From Xanthobacteraceae bacterium (GTDB lineage: Bacteria > Pseudomonadota > Alphaproteobacteria > Rhizobiales > Xanthobacteraceae), in the NCBI GenBank assembly GCA_019745775.1, contig JAIESR010000019.1, positions 119,708-183,707 on the forward strand: a DNA stretch of 64,000 nucleotides, written 5' to 3'. Positions 26,658-34,181 of this stretch are shown one piece after another. The position numbers were made by a program, and so were the translations under genes. Position 1 is the stretch's first letter. Every line of letters starts with the position of its first letter. The notes under the pieces were generated by a model. It searched no databases. It was not told where the DNA came from and saw only the letters and a list, made by a program, of their open reading frames with translations.

Positions 26658-27401
26658 ATGGTGATGCCGCTCTATGACGACAACCCGTTCAAGATGCCGC
26701 ACACGCCGGTCGTCAGCTGGAGCCTGATCGGCTTCTCCATCGTCGCGTTCGTGATCGAGTTCAGCGCCAACGACAATCCGATCGTAATCGCCAACCAGTT
26801 CGGCGTGATCCCGGCGGCGGTGTCCGGCGCCTATCATTTCCCGGGCGCGATCAACCCGTGGCTGACGCTGGTCAGCTACCAGTTCCTGCATGCCGACATC
26901 GTGCATCTGATCGGCAACCTGATCTTCGTCTGGGTGTTCGCCGACAATGTCGAAGAGGCGCTTGGCCGCTGGCGCTTCCTGGCGTTCTACCTGCTTGTAG
27001 GCGCGGCGGGTGCGCTCGCCTTCGTTTTCAGCGATCCGGGGTCGAAGGTCCCGCTTATCGGGGCGTCGGGCTCGGTGTCCGGCATCGTGATTGCGTATCT
27101 GATGCTGCGGCCCTGCGCCAAGCTGACCGCGCTGGTGCTCGGCATTCCCCTGCGCATCAGCGCCTACTGGATCATCGGCGCGTTCATCGCCATCCAGTTC
27201 GTCAATCTCGGCTCGGCGACGAAGAGCGACGTCGCCTGGTGGTGCCATATCGGCGGCATGCTGTCCGGGGCGCTGTTGTTCCCGCTGATGAAGCAGCCTG
27301 GCGTCCGGCTTTTCGAGTGTATCCGACCCGGTGAAATCCAGCTGGAATCGGCGCCAACCCCGCACCAAAGCCCGCATCTGCCCCGCCGCGTGCCACGTTG
27401 A
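26658..27401 (+). CDS. Rhomboid family intramembrane serine protease
   Basis: A 247-residue polytopic protein. The catalytic Ser lies in the GxS motif of LIGASGSVSGIVIAYLML, and the catalytic His is in WWCHIGGMLSGALLF. The conserved oxyanion segment HADIVHLIGNLIFVW is present. The N-terminus has the alphaproteobacterial pattern of a short polar segment before helix 1 (MPLYDDNPFKMP). The C-terminal ~35 residues are polar and proline-rich. It is in the same orientation as the adenosyltransferase and etf genes; its substrate is unknown. Confidence 0.92.
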   Translation: MVMPLYDDNPFKMPHTPVVSWSLIGFSIVAFVIEFSANDNPIVIANQFGVIPAAVSGAYHFPGAINPWLTLVSYQFLHADIVHLIGNLIFVWVFADNVEEALGRWRFLAFYLLVGAAGALAFVFSDPGSKVPLIGASGSVSGIVIAYLMLRPCAKLTALVLGIPLRISAYWIIGAFIAIQFVNLGSATKSDVAWWCHIGGMLSGALLFPLMKQPGVRLFECIRPGEIQLESAPTPHQSPHLPRRVPR

Positions 27402-27488
27402 CCCCGAGCCGGGGCGCCTTTAGCTTGCGCGGCCATTCGCCCCCTCATGGCTGGGCTGGAATCAGCGCTCCGAACGAGAACCGTCTCC

Positions 27489-28238
27489 ATGAAAATCCTG
27501 GTACCCGTCAAACGGGTCGTCGATTACAACGTCAAGATCCGCGTCAAGAGCGACGGGTCGGGTGTTGAGCTCGCCAACGTCAAGATGTCGATGAATCCCT
27601 TCGACGAGATCGCCGTCGAGGAGGCAATCCGTCTCAAGGAAAAAGGTCAGGCGACCGAGATCGTGGTCGTGTCGATTGGCCCGGCGCAGGCGTCGGAAAC
27701 GATCCGCACCGCGCTCGCGATGGGCGCCGACCGCGGCATCCTGGTGAAGGTCGATTCCATCGTCGAGCCGCTCGCGGTCGCGAAGATCCTCAAGGCCATT
27801 GTCGACCAGGAGAAGCCGGGGCTTGTCATCCTCGGCAAGCAGGCGATCGACGACGACTGCAACCAGACCGGCCAGATGCTCGCCGCGCTTACTGGCTGGC
27901 CACAGGGCACGTTCGCGTCGAAGCTCGTGATCGATGGCGACAGCATGATGGTGACACGTGAAGTCGACGGCGGCCTGCAGACCGTCAAGCTCAAGGCGCC
28001 TGCGATCGTCACCACCGATCTGCGCCTGAACGAGCCGCGCTATGCCAGCCTGCCCAACATCATGAAGGCGAAGAAGAAGCCGATCGAGGACAAGACGCCC
28101 GACGCCTACGGCGTCGACGTCGCGCCGCGCATCGAGGTGATGAAGACAACCGAGCCGCCGGGCCGCAAGGCCGGCGCCAAGGTGAAGACCGTCGCTGAGC
28201 TGGTCGAGAAGCTCAAGAACGAGGCGGGGGTGATCTGA
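27489..28238 (+). CDS. etfB: Electron transfer flavoprotein beta subunit
   Basis: A 249-residue protein starting [20 protein letters not shown]. It has [21 protein letters not shown] and the C-terminal ETF-beta signature around [20 protein letters not shown]. With EtfA it forms the FAD/AMP heterodimer that carries electrons from acyl-CoA dehydrogenases to ETF-ubiquinone oxidoreductase. The start was placed at the ATG before KILVPV; the open frame 14 codons upstream has no homology. Its stop overlaps the start of etfA. Confidence 0.96.
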   Translation: MKILVPVKRVVDYNVKIRVKSDGSGVELANVKMSMNPFDEIAVEEAIRLKEKGQATEIVVVSIGPAQASETIRTALAMGADRGILVKVDSIVEPLAVAKILKAIVDQEKPGLVILGKQAIDDDCNQTGQMLAALTGWPQGTFASKLVIDGDSMMVTREVDGGLQTVKLKAPAIVTTDLRLNEPRYASLPNIMKAKKKPIEDKTPDAYGVDVAPRIEVMKTTEPPGRKAGAKVKTVAELVEKLKNEAGVI

Positions 28239-29194
28239 TGCCGACGCTCCTCATTGCCGAACACGACAACAAGTCGCTCAAGGATGCAACCGGCAAGGCG
28301 CTCACCGCCGCCAAGGCGCTGGGACAGCCGGTGCATGTGCTGGTGGCGGGCAAGGGCGCGCGCACTGTCGCCGAAGCCGCTGCGAAGCTCGACGGCGTCG
28401 CCAAGGTACTCCTCGCCGACAACGTGTCCTACGAGCACATGCTCGCCGAACCGCTGGCCGCGCTCGTCGTCGCGCTGGCGCCGTCCTACGAGGCGATCGT
28501 GTCGCCGGCGACCACCACCGGCAAGAACTTCATGCCGCGCGTCGCCGCGCTGCTTGACGTGATGCAGATCTCCGACATCATCAAGGTGGTCGCACCCGAC
28601 ACGTTCGAACGGCTGATCTATGCCGGCAACGCCGTGCAGACCGTGCGCTCGAAGGACAAGATCAAGGTCATCACCGTTCGCACCTCGACCTTCCAGGCGA
28701 CCGGCCAAGTAGCCGACGGAGCCGGCTCGGCGCCGATCGAGGAGGCGGCCGCCGCCGCCGATCCGGCGATCTCGTCATTTGCCGGCGAGGAACTGTCGAA
28801 GTCCGACCGTCCGGAACTGACTTCGGCGAAAATCATCATCTCCGGTGGCCGCGCCATGCAGAGCCGGGAGAATTTCACCAAATACATCGAGCCGGTCGCT
28901 GACCAGCTCGGCGCCGCGGTGGGCGCCTCCCGCGCGGCGGTGGATGCCGGCTATGCCCCCAACGACTGGCAGGTCGGCCAAACCGGCAAGGTGGTGGCGC
29001 CGGAGCTCTATATCGCAGTCGGGATCTCAGGCGCCATTCAGCATCTGGCCGGCATGAAGGATTCCAAGGTCATCGTGGCCATCAACAAGGACGAAGAGGC
29101 CCCGATTTTCCAGGTGGCGGACTATGGCCTGGTGGCGGATCTCTACGCGGCTTTGCCGGAATTGGCCCAGGAACTCGGTAAAGTGCGCCGTTGA
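28238..29194 (+). CDS. etfA: Electron transfer flavoprotein alpha subunit
   Basis: A 318-residue protein. The N-terminal ETF domain ([20 protein letters not shown]) is followed by the C-terminal FAD-binding domain with VISGGRAM-like IIISGGRAMQSRE, AVGASRAAVDAGYAPNDWQV, GQTGKVVAPELYIAVGISGA and VIVAINKDEEAPIF. It accepts electrons from acyl-CoA dehydrogenases, plausibly including the Mcd-like enzyme at 20.8 kb. The start overlaps the etfB stop by one base, indicating translational coupling. Confidence 0.96.
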   Translation: MPTLLIAEHDNKSLKDATGKALTAAKALGQPVHVLVAGKGARTVAEAAAKLDGVAKVLLADNVSYEHMLAEPLAALVVALAPSYEAIVSPATTTGKNFMPRVAALLDVMQISDIIKVVAPDTFERLIYAGNAVQTVRSKDKIKVITVRTSTFQATGQVADGAGSAPIEEAAAAADPAISSFAGEELSKSDRPELTSAKIIISGGRAMQSRENFTKYIEPVADQLGAAVGASRAAVDAGYAPNDWQVGQTGKVVAPELYIAVGISGAIQHLAGMKDSKVIVAINKDEEAPIFQVADYGLVADLYAALPELAQELGKVRR

Positions 29195-29324
29195 CCTTAC
29201 ATAAGGTTTAGGTCGGCGGTGGTGGCACCGGACGGAGGTTCGGCGTAAATATGGGGCGAAGGGCCAAGGTATGAGTGACGTCAGGGATCGCCCGAAGGCG
29301 CGCAGCGCCGAACGGACAGAGACA

Positions 29325-30206
29325 ATGGCATTGAACATTCGCAAGATCGGTGTCGTGGGCGCCGGTCAGATGGGTAGCGGCATCGCCCATGTCTGTGCGC
29401 TCGCCGGCCTCAACGTGCTGCTCAACGACGTGTCTGCCGATCGCATCAACGCCGGCATGGCCACCATCAATGGCAACATGGCGCGGCAGGTGAGCCGCAA
29501 GCGCATCTCGGACGACGAGCGCCAGGCGGCGCTCAAACGCATTGCCGCGGCCGACACCTTCGACGCGCTCGGCGACTGCGACCTCGTGATCGAGGCCGCG
29601 ACCGAGAAGGAAGACGTCAAGCGCTCGATCTTCACCAATCTCTGCTCGTCGCTTAAGCCGGAGACGATCGTCGGCTCCAACACGTCGTCGATCTCGATCA
29701 CGCGGCTCGCGTCGTCGACCGACCGACCCGAGCGCTTCATCGGCATCCACTTCATGAATCCGGTGCCGCTGATGGAACTGGTCGAGGTGATCCGCGGCAT
29801 CGCCACCGACGACCAGACTTTCGAGGCGACCAAGCAGTTCGTCACCAAGCTCGGCAAGACCATCGCGGTGGCCGAGGACTTCCCGGCCTTCATCGTCAAC
29901 CGTGTGCTGATGCCGATGATCAACGAGGCGATCTATACGCTCTACGAGGGCGTGGGAAACGTCGAGGCGATCGACACCGCCATGCGGCTCGGCGCGCATC
30001 ATCCGATGGGGCCGCTCGAGCTCGCCGACTTCATCGGCCTCGATACCTGCCTCTCGGTGATGCAGGTGCTGCACGACGGCCTCGCGGACTCGAAGTACCG
30101 TCCGTGCCCGCTGCTGGTGAAATACGTCGAGGCCGGCTGGCTCGGCCGCAAGACCCAGCGCGGCTTCTACGACTATCGCGGCCAGAAGCCGGTGCCGACG
30201 CGCTGA
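29325..30206 (+). CDS. 3-hydroxybutyryl-CoA dehydrogenase
   Basis: A 293-residue 3-hydroxyacyl-CoA dehydrogenase. The NAD-binding fold is IRKIGVVGAGQMGSGIAHV, the catalytic His is in RFIGIHFMNPVPLMELVE, and the C-terminal domain has HHPMGPLELADFIGLDTCL and RKTQRGFYDY. It interconverts acetoacetyl-CoA and 3-hydroxybutyryl-CoA, serving PHB turnover, butyrate metabolism or the entry to the ethylmalonyl-CoA pathway. The ATG before ALNIRK was preferred to one 18 codons upstream. It is ~130 bp after etfA in the same direction. Confidence 0.93.
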   Translation: MALNIRKIGVVGAGQMGSGIAHVCALAGLNVLLNDVSADRINAGMATINGNMARQVSRKRISDDERQAALKRIAAADTFDALGDCDLVIEAATEKEDVKRSIFTNLCSSLKPETIVGSNTSSISITRLASSTDRPERFIGIHFMNPVPLMELVEVIRGIATDDQTFEATKQFVTKLGKTIAVAEDFPAFIVNRVLMPMINEAIYTLYEGVGNVEAIDTAMRLGAHHPMGPLELADFIGLDTCLSVMQVLHDGLADSKYRPCPLLVKYVEAGWLGRKTQRGFYDYRGQKPVPTR

Positions 30207-30291
30207 CAGGTAGTTTCACGCGAATTCACGCGCGCCCGGTGTACGGCACTTTAAGGCGCCGCGCCGCCCGATTTACGCGTCGGTCATGCGT

Positions 30292-31023
30292 CTACGCCGC
30301 GGCCGGGCAGCCGGCAATTTCCCGGTAGTCGCCATAGTACCGCGCCGTCATCCTCCCGACATAACAGCGCAGGTTGCTGCGTCGCTCGGCGCTGTCGCGT
30401 ATCGGCGATGTGAACACCGGGCAGAGCGCTGAGGCGGCAAAGGCGAACATGGTTGCGTCGACGCCCTTCGGCTCAGCGCCCATGAAAAATGGCTTGTCGC
30501 CGAGATAGGTGGCAATGGCGTCAATGGAGCGGCAGCCCAACGCCACGATTTCGTCATGGGTATGCCGGCCGGTGCCCTGACCGCGCAGGTTGGCGCGGAC
30601 CTGGCGGCGCACCATGGCGACGACGAATGGGCGGATCGGCGCCGGTACCGATGCGAAGAACGAACGAGGCCCCTTGTCGAAATTGTCGTCGTCGAGCCAG
30701 CGCGCTTGGGTGATGGTCCAGTACAGATTGTCTTCGGCCATTTTCTCGAACGCCCAGGCAACCGCCTTCTGTTCGGCGTCAAGGCCACGATCGAAATCGA
30801 ACCCATATTTGGTCTCGAGATGTCGCCGGATGAAGGTCGAATCCGCAATCCTCACGCCGTCATCGTCGATATAGGGCAGCTTGCCCTTCGGCGCCCTGGC
30901 GAACCCGGTCGTATCGGCGCGGTAGGCGAGCCCCGCCATCTTCAACAGCAACTCTGCCTTGGTGACGAACGGGCTCGGGTCTGGCAGGCCGAAAGCGGGG
31001 CCGAAATTGTACAGCGTGATCAT
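30292..31023 (-). CDS. Glutathione S-transferase family protein
   Basis: A 243-residue protein. The N-terminal thioredoxin-like GST domain starts MITLYNFGPAFGLPDPSPFV and has KGKLPYIDDDGVRIADSTFI, the cis-Pro and glutathione-binding pattern. The C-terminal helical domain has FMGAEPKGVDATMFAFAASA. It resembles the 'failed axon connections'/metaxin-like bacterial GST subgroup. It follows the VOC gene of the ArsR operon after 148 bp on the same strand and could be part of that unit. Substrate unknown. Confidence 0.85.
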   Translation of the reverse strand: MITLYNFGPAFGLPDPSPFVTKAELLLKMAGLAYRADTTGFARAPKGKLPYIDDDGVRIADSTFIRRHLETKYGFDFDRGLDAEQKAVAWAFEKMAEDNLYWTITQARWLDDDNFDKGPRSFFASVPAPIRPFVVAMVRRQVRANLRGQGTGRHTHDEIVALGCRSIDAIATYLGDKPFFMGAEPKGVDATMFAFAASALCPVFTSPIRDSAERRSNLRCYVGRMTARYYGDYREIAGCPAAA

Positions 31024-31171
31024 GGATCGCCTCGTCTAAAATTGCCGGACATCAGGTATCGGCTGCGATCGGCGACGAATCGTAGCGGATCGGATTCAGT
31101 CGCCATTGAAGCAGAATTTCGATCGCGACCGCTCGCTCAGTTCGTGGCGAATGACTCGGCGGCGGTAGCGA

Positions 31172-31549
31172 TCACTGCACCGGCGTGATCCAGCCGATGC
31201 CGGCGCCGCCGGGCTCGGTCAGGATCGCGATACGGCCGACGCCCTTCACGTCGAAGATCGGGCGCATCAACTTCGCCCCGGCGGCAATCGCCTTTTTCAC
31301 GCGGGCGTCGACGTCGTCGACCGCGATATAGGACATCCACCGCTCCGGAACATCCTCGAAGCCCGCCCGGTCGGTCGGAAACAGGCCGGCGACCGGCGTA
31401 TCGCCGACCCTGGCGACCCAGTAGATGTCGCCGGTTTCCATGGGGAGCGGCAGGAAGCTCCAGCCGATCGTCTCGCCATAGAACTTCTTGGCGCGCTCGA
31501 CGTCCCCGGTCAGAAGCTCGTTCCAGTGAAAGTGACCGTGCGCCGCCAT
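31172..31549 (-). CDS. VOC superfamily (glyoxalase-like) protein
   Basis: A 125-residue vicinal-oxygen-chelate fold protein. The start at the ATG before AAHGHFHWNELLTGD was chosen because the domain begins there. It shows the pattern GHFHWNELLTGDVERAKKFY, FLPLPMETGDIYWVAR and FDVKGVGRIAILTEPGGAG. It is related to glyoxalase/bleomycin resistance proteins with duplicated beta-alpha-beta3 modules. It is the fifth gene of the leftward ArsR operon, 60 bp after the DUF1428 gene. Confidence 0.85.
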   Translation of the reverse strand: MAAHGHFHWNELLTGDVERAKKFYGETIGWSFLPLPMETGDIYWVARVGDTPVAGLFPTDRAGFEDVPERWMSYIAVDDVDARVKKAIAAGAKLMRPIFDVKGVGRIAILTEPGGAGIGWITPVQ

Positions 31550-31609
31550 GGTTACTGATCTCCGATGCCCGCGCCCGTCTGGTCTGGTGGCGCGGGCGCG
31601 CCCCAAAAC

Positions 31610-31969
31610 CTACATCACGATCGCGGTTTTGAAACCACCCCAGATCATGCGCTTTGCGTCGAACGGCATTTTCTTGGGGTCCATCATCTTGGCCAGCCGC
31701 GGGTCGCTCATGACCTTCTTCATCACGCGATCCCGGTGACTGCGCGACTTGTAGGTGATGTAGGAGAAGATCACGGTTTCGTTCTTCTTGAGCTTCACGC
31801 TCCGGGGAAACGACGTCCACTTGCCGGGCTTCACGTCGTCGGCGACGGCCTCGCAATAGTCGATCGCGCCGTGGTCCTTCCACACCTTGGCGGCCAACTT
31901 GGCGATCGTCATGTATTTTTTCACGTTCTTCTTCGGCACCGGCACCACAAACCCATCGACGTATGACAT
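31610..31969 (-). CDS. DUF1428 (YbaA-like) protein
   Basis: A 119-residue protein beginning MSYVDGFVVPVPKKNVKKYM, with the family's FPRSVKLKKNETVIFSYITYKS and MPFDAKRMIWGGFKTAI. DUF1428 proteins have a dimeric alpha-beta-barrel (ferredoxin-like) fold and no known activity. AAGGAT precedes this ATG at a suitable distance; an ATG three codons upstream lacks room for a ribosome site. It sits 47 bp after the DUF899 gene. Confidence 0.87.
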   Translation of the reverse strand: MSYVDGFVVPVPKKNVKKYMTIAKLAAKVWKDHGAIDYCEAVADDVKPGKWTSFPRSVKLKKNETVIFSYITYKSRSHRDRVMKKVMSDPRLAKMMDPKKMPFDAKRMIWGGFKTAIVM

Positions 31970-32016
31970 CGCAATCATCCTTTCGGTCGCTGGTTTCTAT
32001 CAAAGCAGTTTGTCGA

Positions 32017-32775
32017 TCAGGAGTGGCAGCAGGAAGGCGGGTTGTTGCCATCGGACCCATACTCGTCGTGACGCTTCACCCAATCCATGATCTCGGTCTC
32101 GTTGCGTCCCCTCGGGGTGAGGTCGAGAAAGTTATAGATGCCGAGCAGCAGGTCGCCGCCACGCGCGTAGGACGAATAGGTGTGGAACACGTCGCCGTTT
32201 TCATCCTTGGAGAAGACGCTGGTGCCGGGCAGCTCGTTGAGCCCGTATTTTTCGTCGATCCATTCGTAGTTGTAGTAGAGCTTGCCGGAGGCCATCTGCT
32301 CGTCGGTGAACGACACATGGTAGTCGAAATTGAAGTCGCTTCCGTGGGACGAAACGAGGTCGAATTTCCAGCCCAGTCGCTTCTTGTAGGCCGTGAGGTC
32401 GGCAAGCTTGCCGCGTGAGATCGCAACGAACTTGACGTCGTGGTTGGCCAGGTGAATGTTGAGGCCGTCGATGTGATCGGCCAGCAGCGAGCAACTGCTG
32501 CAACCTTGGCCGAGGTCCCACCGCCACATGAAATGGTAGACAATCAACTGGCTGCGGCCGTCGAACAGCTCGGCGAGCGTTTTCTTTCCGGCCGGGGTGT
32601 CGAAGACATACTGCTTGTCGATCTTCACCCACGGCAGTTCGCGCCGCTCTGCACTCACCATGTCGCGCATGCGCGTCAGCGCCTTCTCGTTCTTGAGGTG
32701 CGCCTTGCGCGCTTCGAGCCATTCGTCGCGCGAGACGATGCGGTGTTGATGCGTGTTGCGGTTGGGGCTCAGCAT
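32017..32775 (-). CDS. DUF899 thioredoxin-like protein
   Basis: A 252-residue protein of the DUF899 family, which has a thioredoxin-like fold. It shows HRIVSRDEWLEARKAHL, LIVYHFMWRWDLGQGC and the Cys pair in GCSSCSLLADHIDG, followed by VKFVAISRGKLADLTAYK and a C-terminal NNPPSCCHS. The CSSC pair suggests a redox or metal role. A strong GGAGG lies just upstream of the ATG at 32775. It is the third gene of the ArsR operon, 29 bp after the SRPBCC gene. Confidence 0.87.
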   Translation of the reverse strand: MLSPNRNTHQHRIVSRDEWLEARKAHLKNEKALTRMRDMVSAERRELPWVKIDKQYVFDTPAGKKTLAELFDGRSQLIVYHFMWRWDLGQGCSSCSLLADHIDGLNIHLANHDVKFVAISRGKLADLTAYKKRLGWKFDLVSSHGSDFNFDYHVSFTDEQMASGKLYYNYEWIDEKYGLNELPGTSVFSKDENGDVFHTYSSYARGGDLLLGIYNFLDLTPRGRNETEIMDWVKRHDEYGSDGNNPPSCCHS

Positions 32776-32804
32776 GGGTTCCTCCGTTTGTCTGGTGTGA
32801 GCGG

Positions 32805-33266
32805 CTAGGCGCCGAGCGCCCGTTCGAGCTTGTTGAGCGAGCCGGTCCAGCCCCATTCGTGGCGGTCGCGCGCCGGCTCGTCGGCGAACTGCTCATGGAT
32901 CAGGGTCAGGATCGCGCCGTCGCCGTCCGGCTTCACCAGGATCGTGACGAGCGATTCGCGTTCCGGCATCGTCCGCCACATCCACGTAAACTGCAGCTTC
33001 CGGTTCGGAACGACCTCCTGATAGATGCCGCTGACGTCATGCTCCTCGCCATCCTCAGTGTGGAACACGATATGAAAGCGGCCGCCGACGCGCACGTCGG
33101 TCACCGCCTTCGTCACCGGTCCCTGATCCGGCCCAAACCAGTGCACTAGCTTTTTCGGGTCGGTCCACGCGGCGTAGACGGCTTCCGGCGGTGCATTGAG
33201 ACGACGCTTGATTGTGAGGCTGGGCTTGATGGGGGCGCCGGGGTTTGGGTTGGCGACGGCGGGCAT
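32805..33266 (-). CDS. SRPBCC/AHSA1 domain protein
   Basis: A 153-residue START-like (Activator of Hsp90 ATPase homologue 1-like) protein. It shows LTIKRRLNAPPEAVYAAWTD, KLVHWFGPDQG, GGRFHIVFHTEDGEEH and HEWGWTGSLNKLE. These proteins have a deep hydrophobic ligand cavity and are often paired with ArsR regulators. The ATG has GAGGAGA upstream. The first 121 bp overlap the end of the arsR gene in another frame. It may bind the small molecule handled by this operon. Confidence 0.9.
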   Translation of the reverse strand: MPAVANPNPGAPIKPSLTIKRRLNAPPEAVYAAWTDPKKLVHWFGPDQGPVTKAVTDVRVGGRFHIVFHTEDGEEHDVSGIYQEVVPNRKLQFTWMWRTMPERESLVTILVKPDGDGAILTLIHEQFADEPARDRHEWGWTGSLNKLERALGA

Positions 33267-33595
33267 GACTTCTCCTCAACGAACGCGGCGAGACGGTCGA
33301 GTTGCAGGGTCCAGAAGCGCTGGTAGCGCGTGAGCCAGTTCATGGCGTCTTCCATGGGCGACGCCTTGAGCTGACAACTCACGGTGCGCCCGATCTTGTT
33401 GCGTGTGACGAGACCGGCATCCGACAGCACGTCGAGGTGCTTCATCACGGCCGGCAGCGACATCGCGAACGGCTTTGCCAACTCGCTGATCGACAGGCCG
33501 TCCGTCTCGCCCAGGCGCGCCAACAGCGCCCGCCGGGTCGGGTCGGAAAGCGCTGCGAAAGTGCGGTCCAGCGCGGCGTCTTGATACTTAACCAT
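33146..33595 (-). CDS. ArsR family transcriptional regulator
   Basis: A 149-residue winged-helix repressor. It shows RTFAALSDPTRRALLARLGE, LSISELAKPFAMSLPAVMKHLDVL and DAGLVTRNKIGRT. The usual metal-binding ELCVCD box is absent, so it belongs to the metal-independent ArsR group that commonly controls SRPBCC operons. After the conserved end at LAAFVEE, a Pro/Ser-rich tail of ~45 residues runs over the SRPBCC coding start. A 7-bp palindrome surrounds the ATG, suggesting autorepression. Confidence 0.88.
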   Translation of the reverse strand: MVKYQDAALDRTFAALSDPTRRALLARLGETDGLSISELAKPFAMSLPAVMKHLDVLSDAGLVTRNKIGRTVSCQLKASPMEDAMNWLTRYQRFWTLQLDRLAAFVEEKSCPPSPTQTPAPPSSPASQSSVVSMHRRKPSTPRGPTRKS

Positions 33596-33605
33596 ATAGT
33601 TAAGT
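33586..33605 (-). promoter_or_regulatory. Putative ArsR operator over the arsR start codon
   Basis: ACTTAAC (33586-33592), CATATA and GTTAAGT (33599-33605) form a perfect inverted repeat with 7-bp arms. The arsR start codon (33593-33595 on the minus strand) is in the spacer. AT-rich palindromes of this size are typical ArsR targets; repression by blocking transcription or translation initiation is inferred. Confidence 0.55.
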
Positions 33606-33717
33606 TTAAGCACGCATCGACGTTTCGTCAAGCGGGCCGCGGAGGCTAAGCGATCCTTAACGATCACAAACCGTTAACCGCGGCCGCTTATCGTGGATCA
33701 CGGGACGGACGTGCGTG

Positions 33718-33939
33718 ATGGCGACCAGCGTCGGCAAGAAATTCAATTGGGTGCAGCGCCCCAGCGCGTGGGAATTTGCGCAAGCGTGGAAAAATCAGCG
33801 CGCGCAGATGGCGGCGAAGTTTCGGGAACAGAACGACATCGCCATCAATGGTTTCGCCACCGCGCAGTACAACAACATCACGGGGTTCGTCTCCAATGCG
33901 CAGCAGGCGGCGATCAATCGCTTGAGGAAGTCGGTGTGA
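33718..33939 (+). CDS. Small hypothetical protein preceding a YjfB-like gene
   Basis: A 73-residue polar protein that I do not recognise. It is rich in Gln, Asn, Ala and Phe (SAWEFAQAWKNQRAQMAAKF, then NGFATAQYNNITGFVSNAQQ), probably helical, with no signal peptide, Cys or membrane segment. A GGGACGGA purine run precedes the ATG. It lies 16 bp upstream of the YjfB-like gene on the same strand, suggesting a two-gene unit. The composition resembles helical proteins of secreted or flagellar systems, but that is only an impression. Confidence 0.6.
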   Translation: MATSVGKKFNWVQRPSAWEFAQAWKNQRAQMAAKFREQNDIAINGFATAQYNNITGFVSNAQQAAINRLRKSV

Positions 33940-33955
33940 GTGGGAGTTTGGTGCG

Positions 33956-34156
33956 ATGGACGTGACCGCGCTTGCATCGGCTTTCATCGGCGCCAAGGCC
34001 GCCGAAGTTCAAATGGCGGTCGCCGCCAAGATGATGAAGATGAATGCGGATGTCGCCAAGTCGGTCGTGCAGGTGATCGACGCCGCGCAGGAAAATCTCA
34101 ATCGCCTCGCCAACGTCGCCGCCGGCATCGGCGGAAACCTCGATATTTCGGTCTGA
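33956..34156 (+). CDS. YjfB-like putative motility protein
   Basis: A 66-residue protein: MDVTALASAFIGAKAAEVQM at the start, a methionine- and alanine-rich helix with AAKMMKMNADVAKSVVQVID in the middle and GIGGNLDISV at the end. The pattern (MDx-AL..., a central helix, and a short C-terminal strand) matches the YjfB family, whose Bacillus founder gene belongs to a motility regulon. There are no flagellar genes in the window, though two chemoreceptors are present. GGGAG lies upstream of the ATG. Function unproven. Confidence 0.6.
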   Translation: MDVTALASAFIGAKAAEVQMAVAAKMMKMNADVAKSVVQVIDAAQENLNRLANVAAGIGGNLDISV

Positions 34157-34181
34157 TTCTTACTTCCTTTTGGGATCGCGC

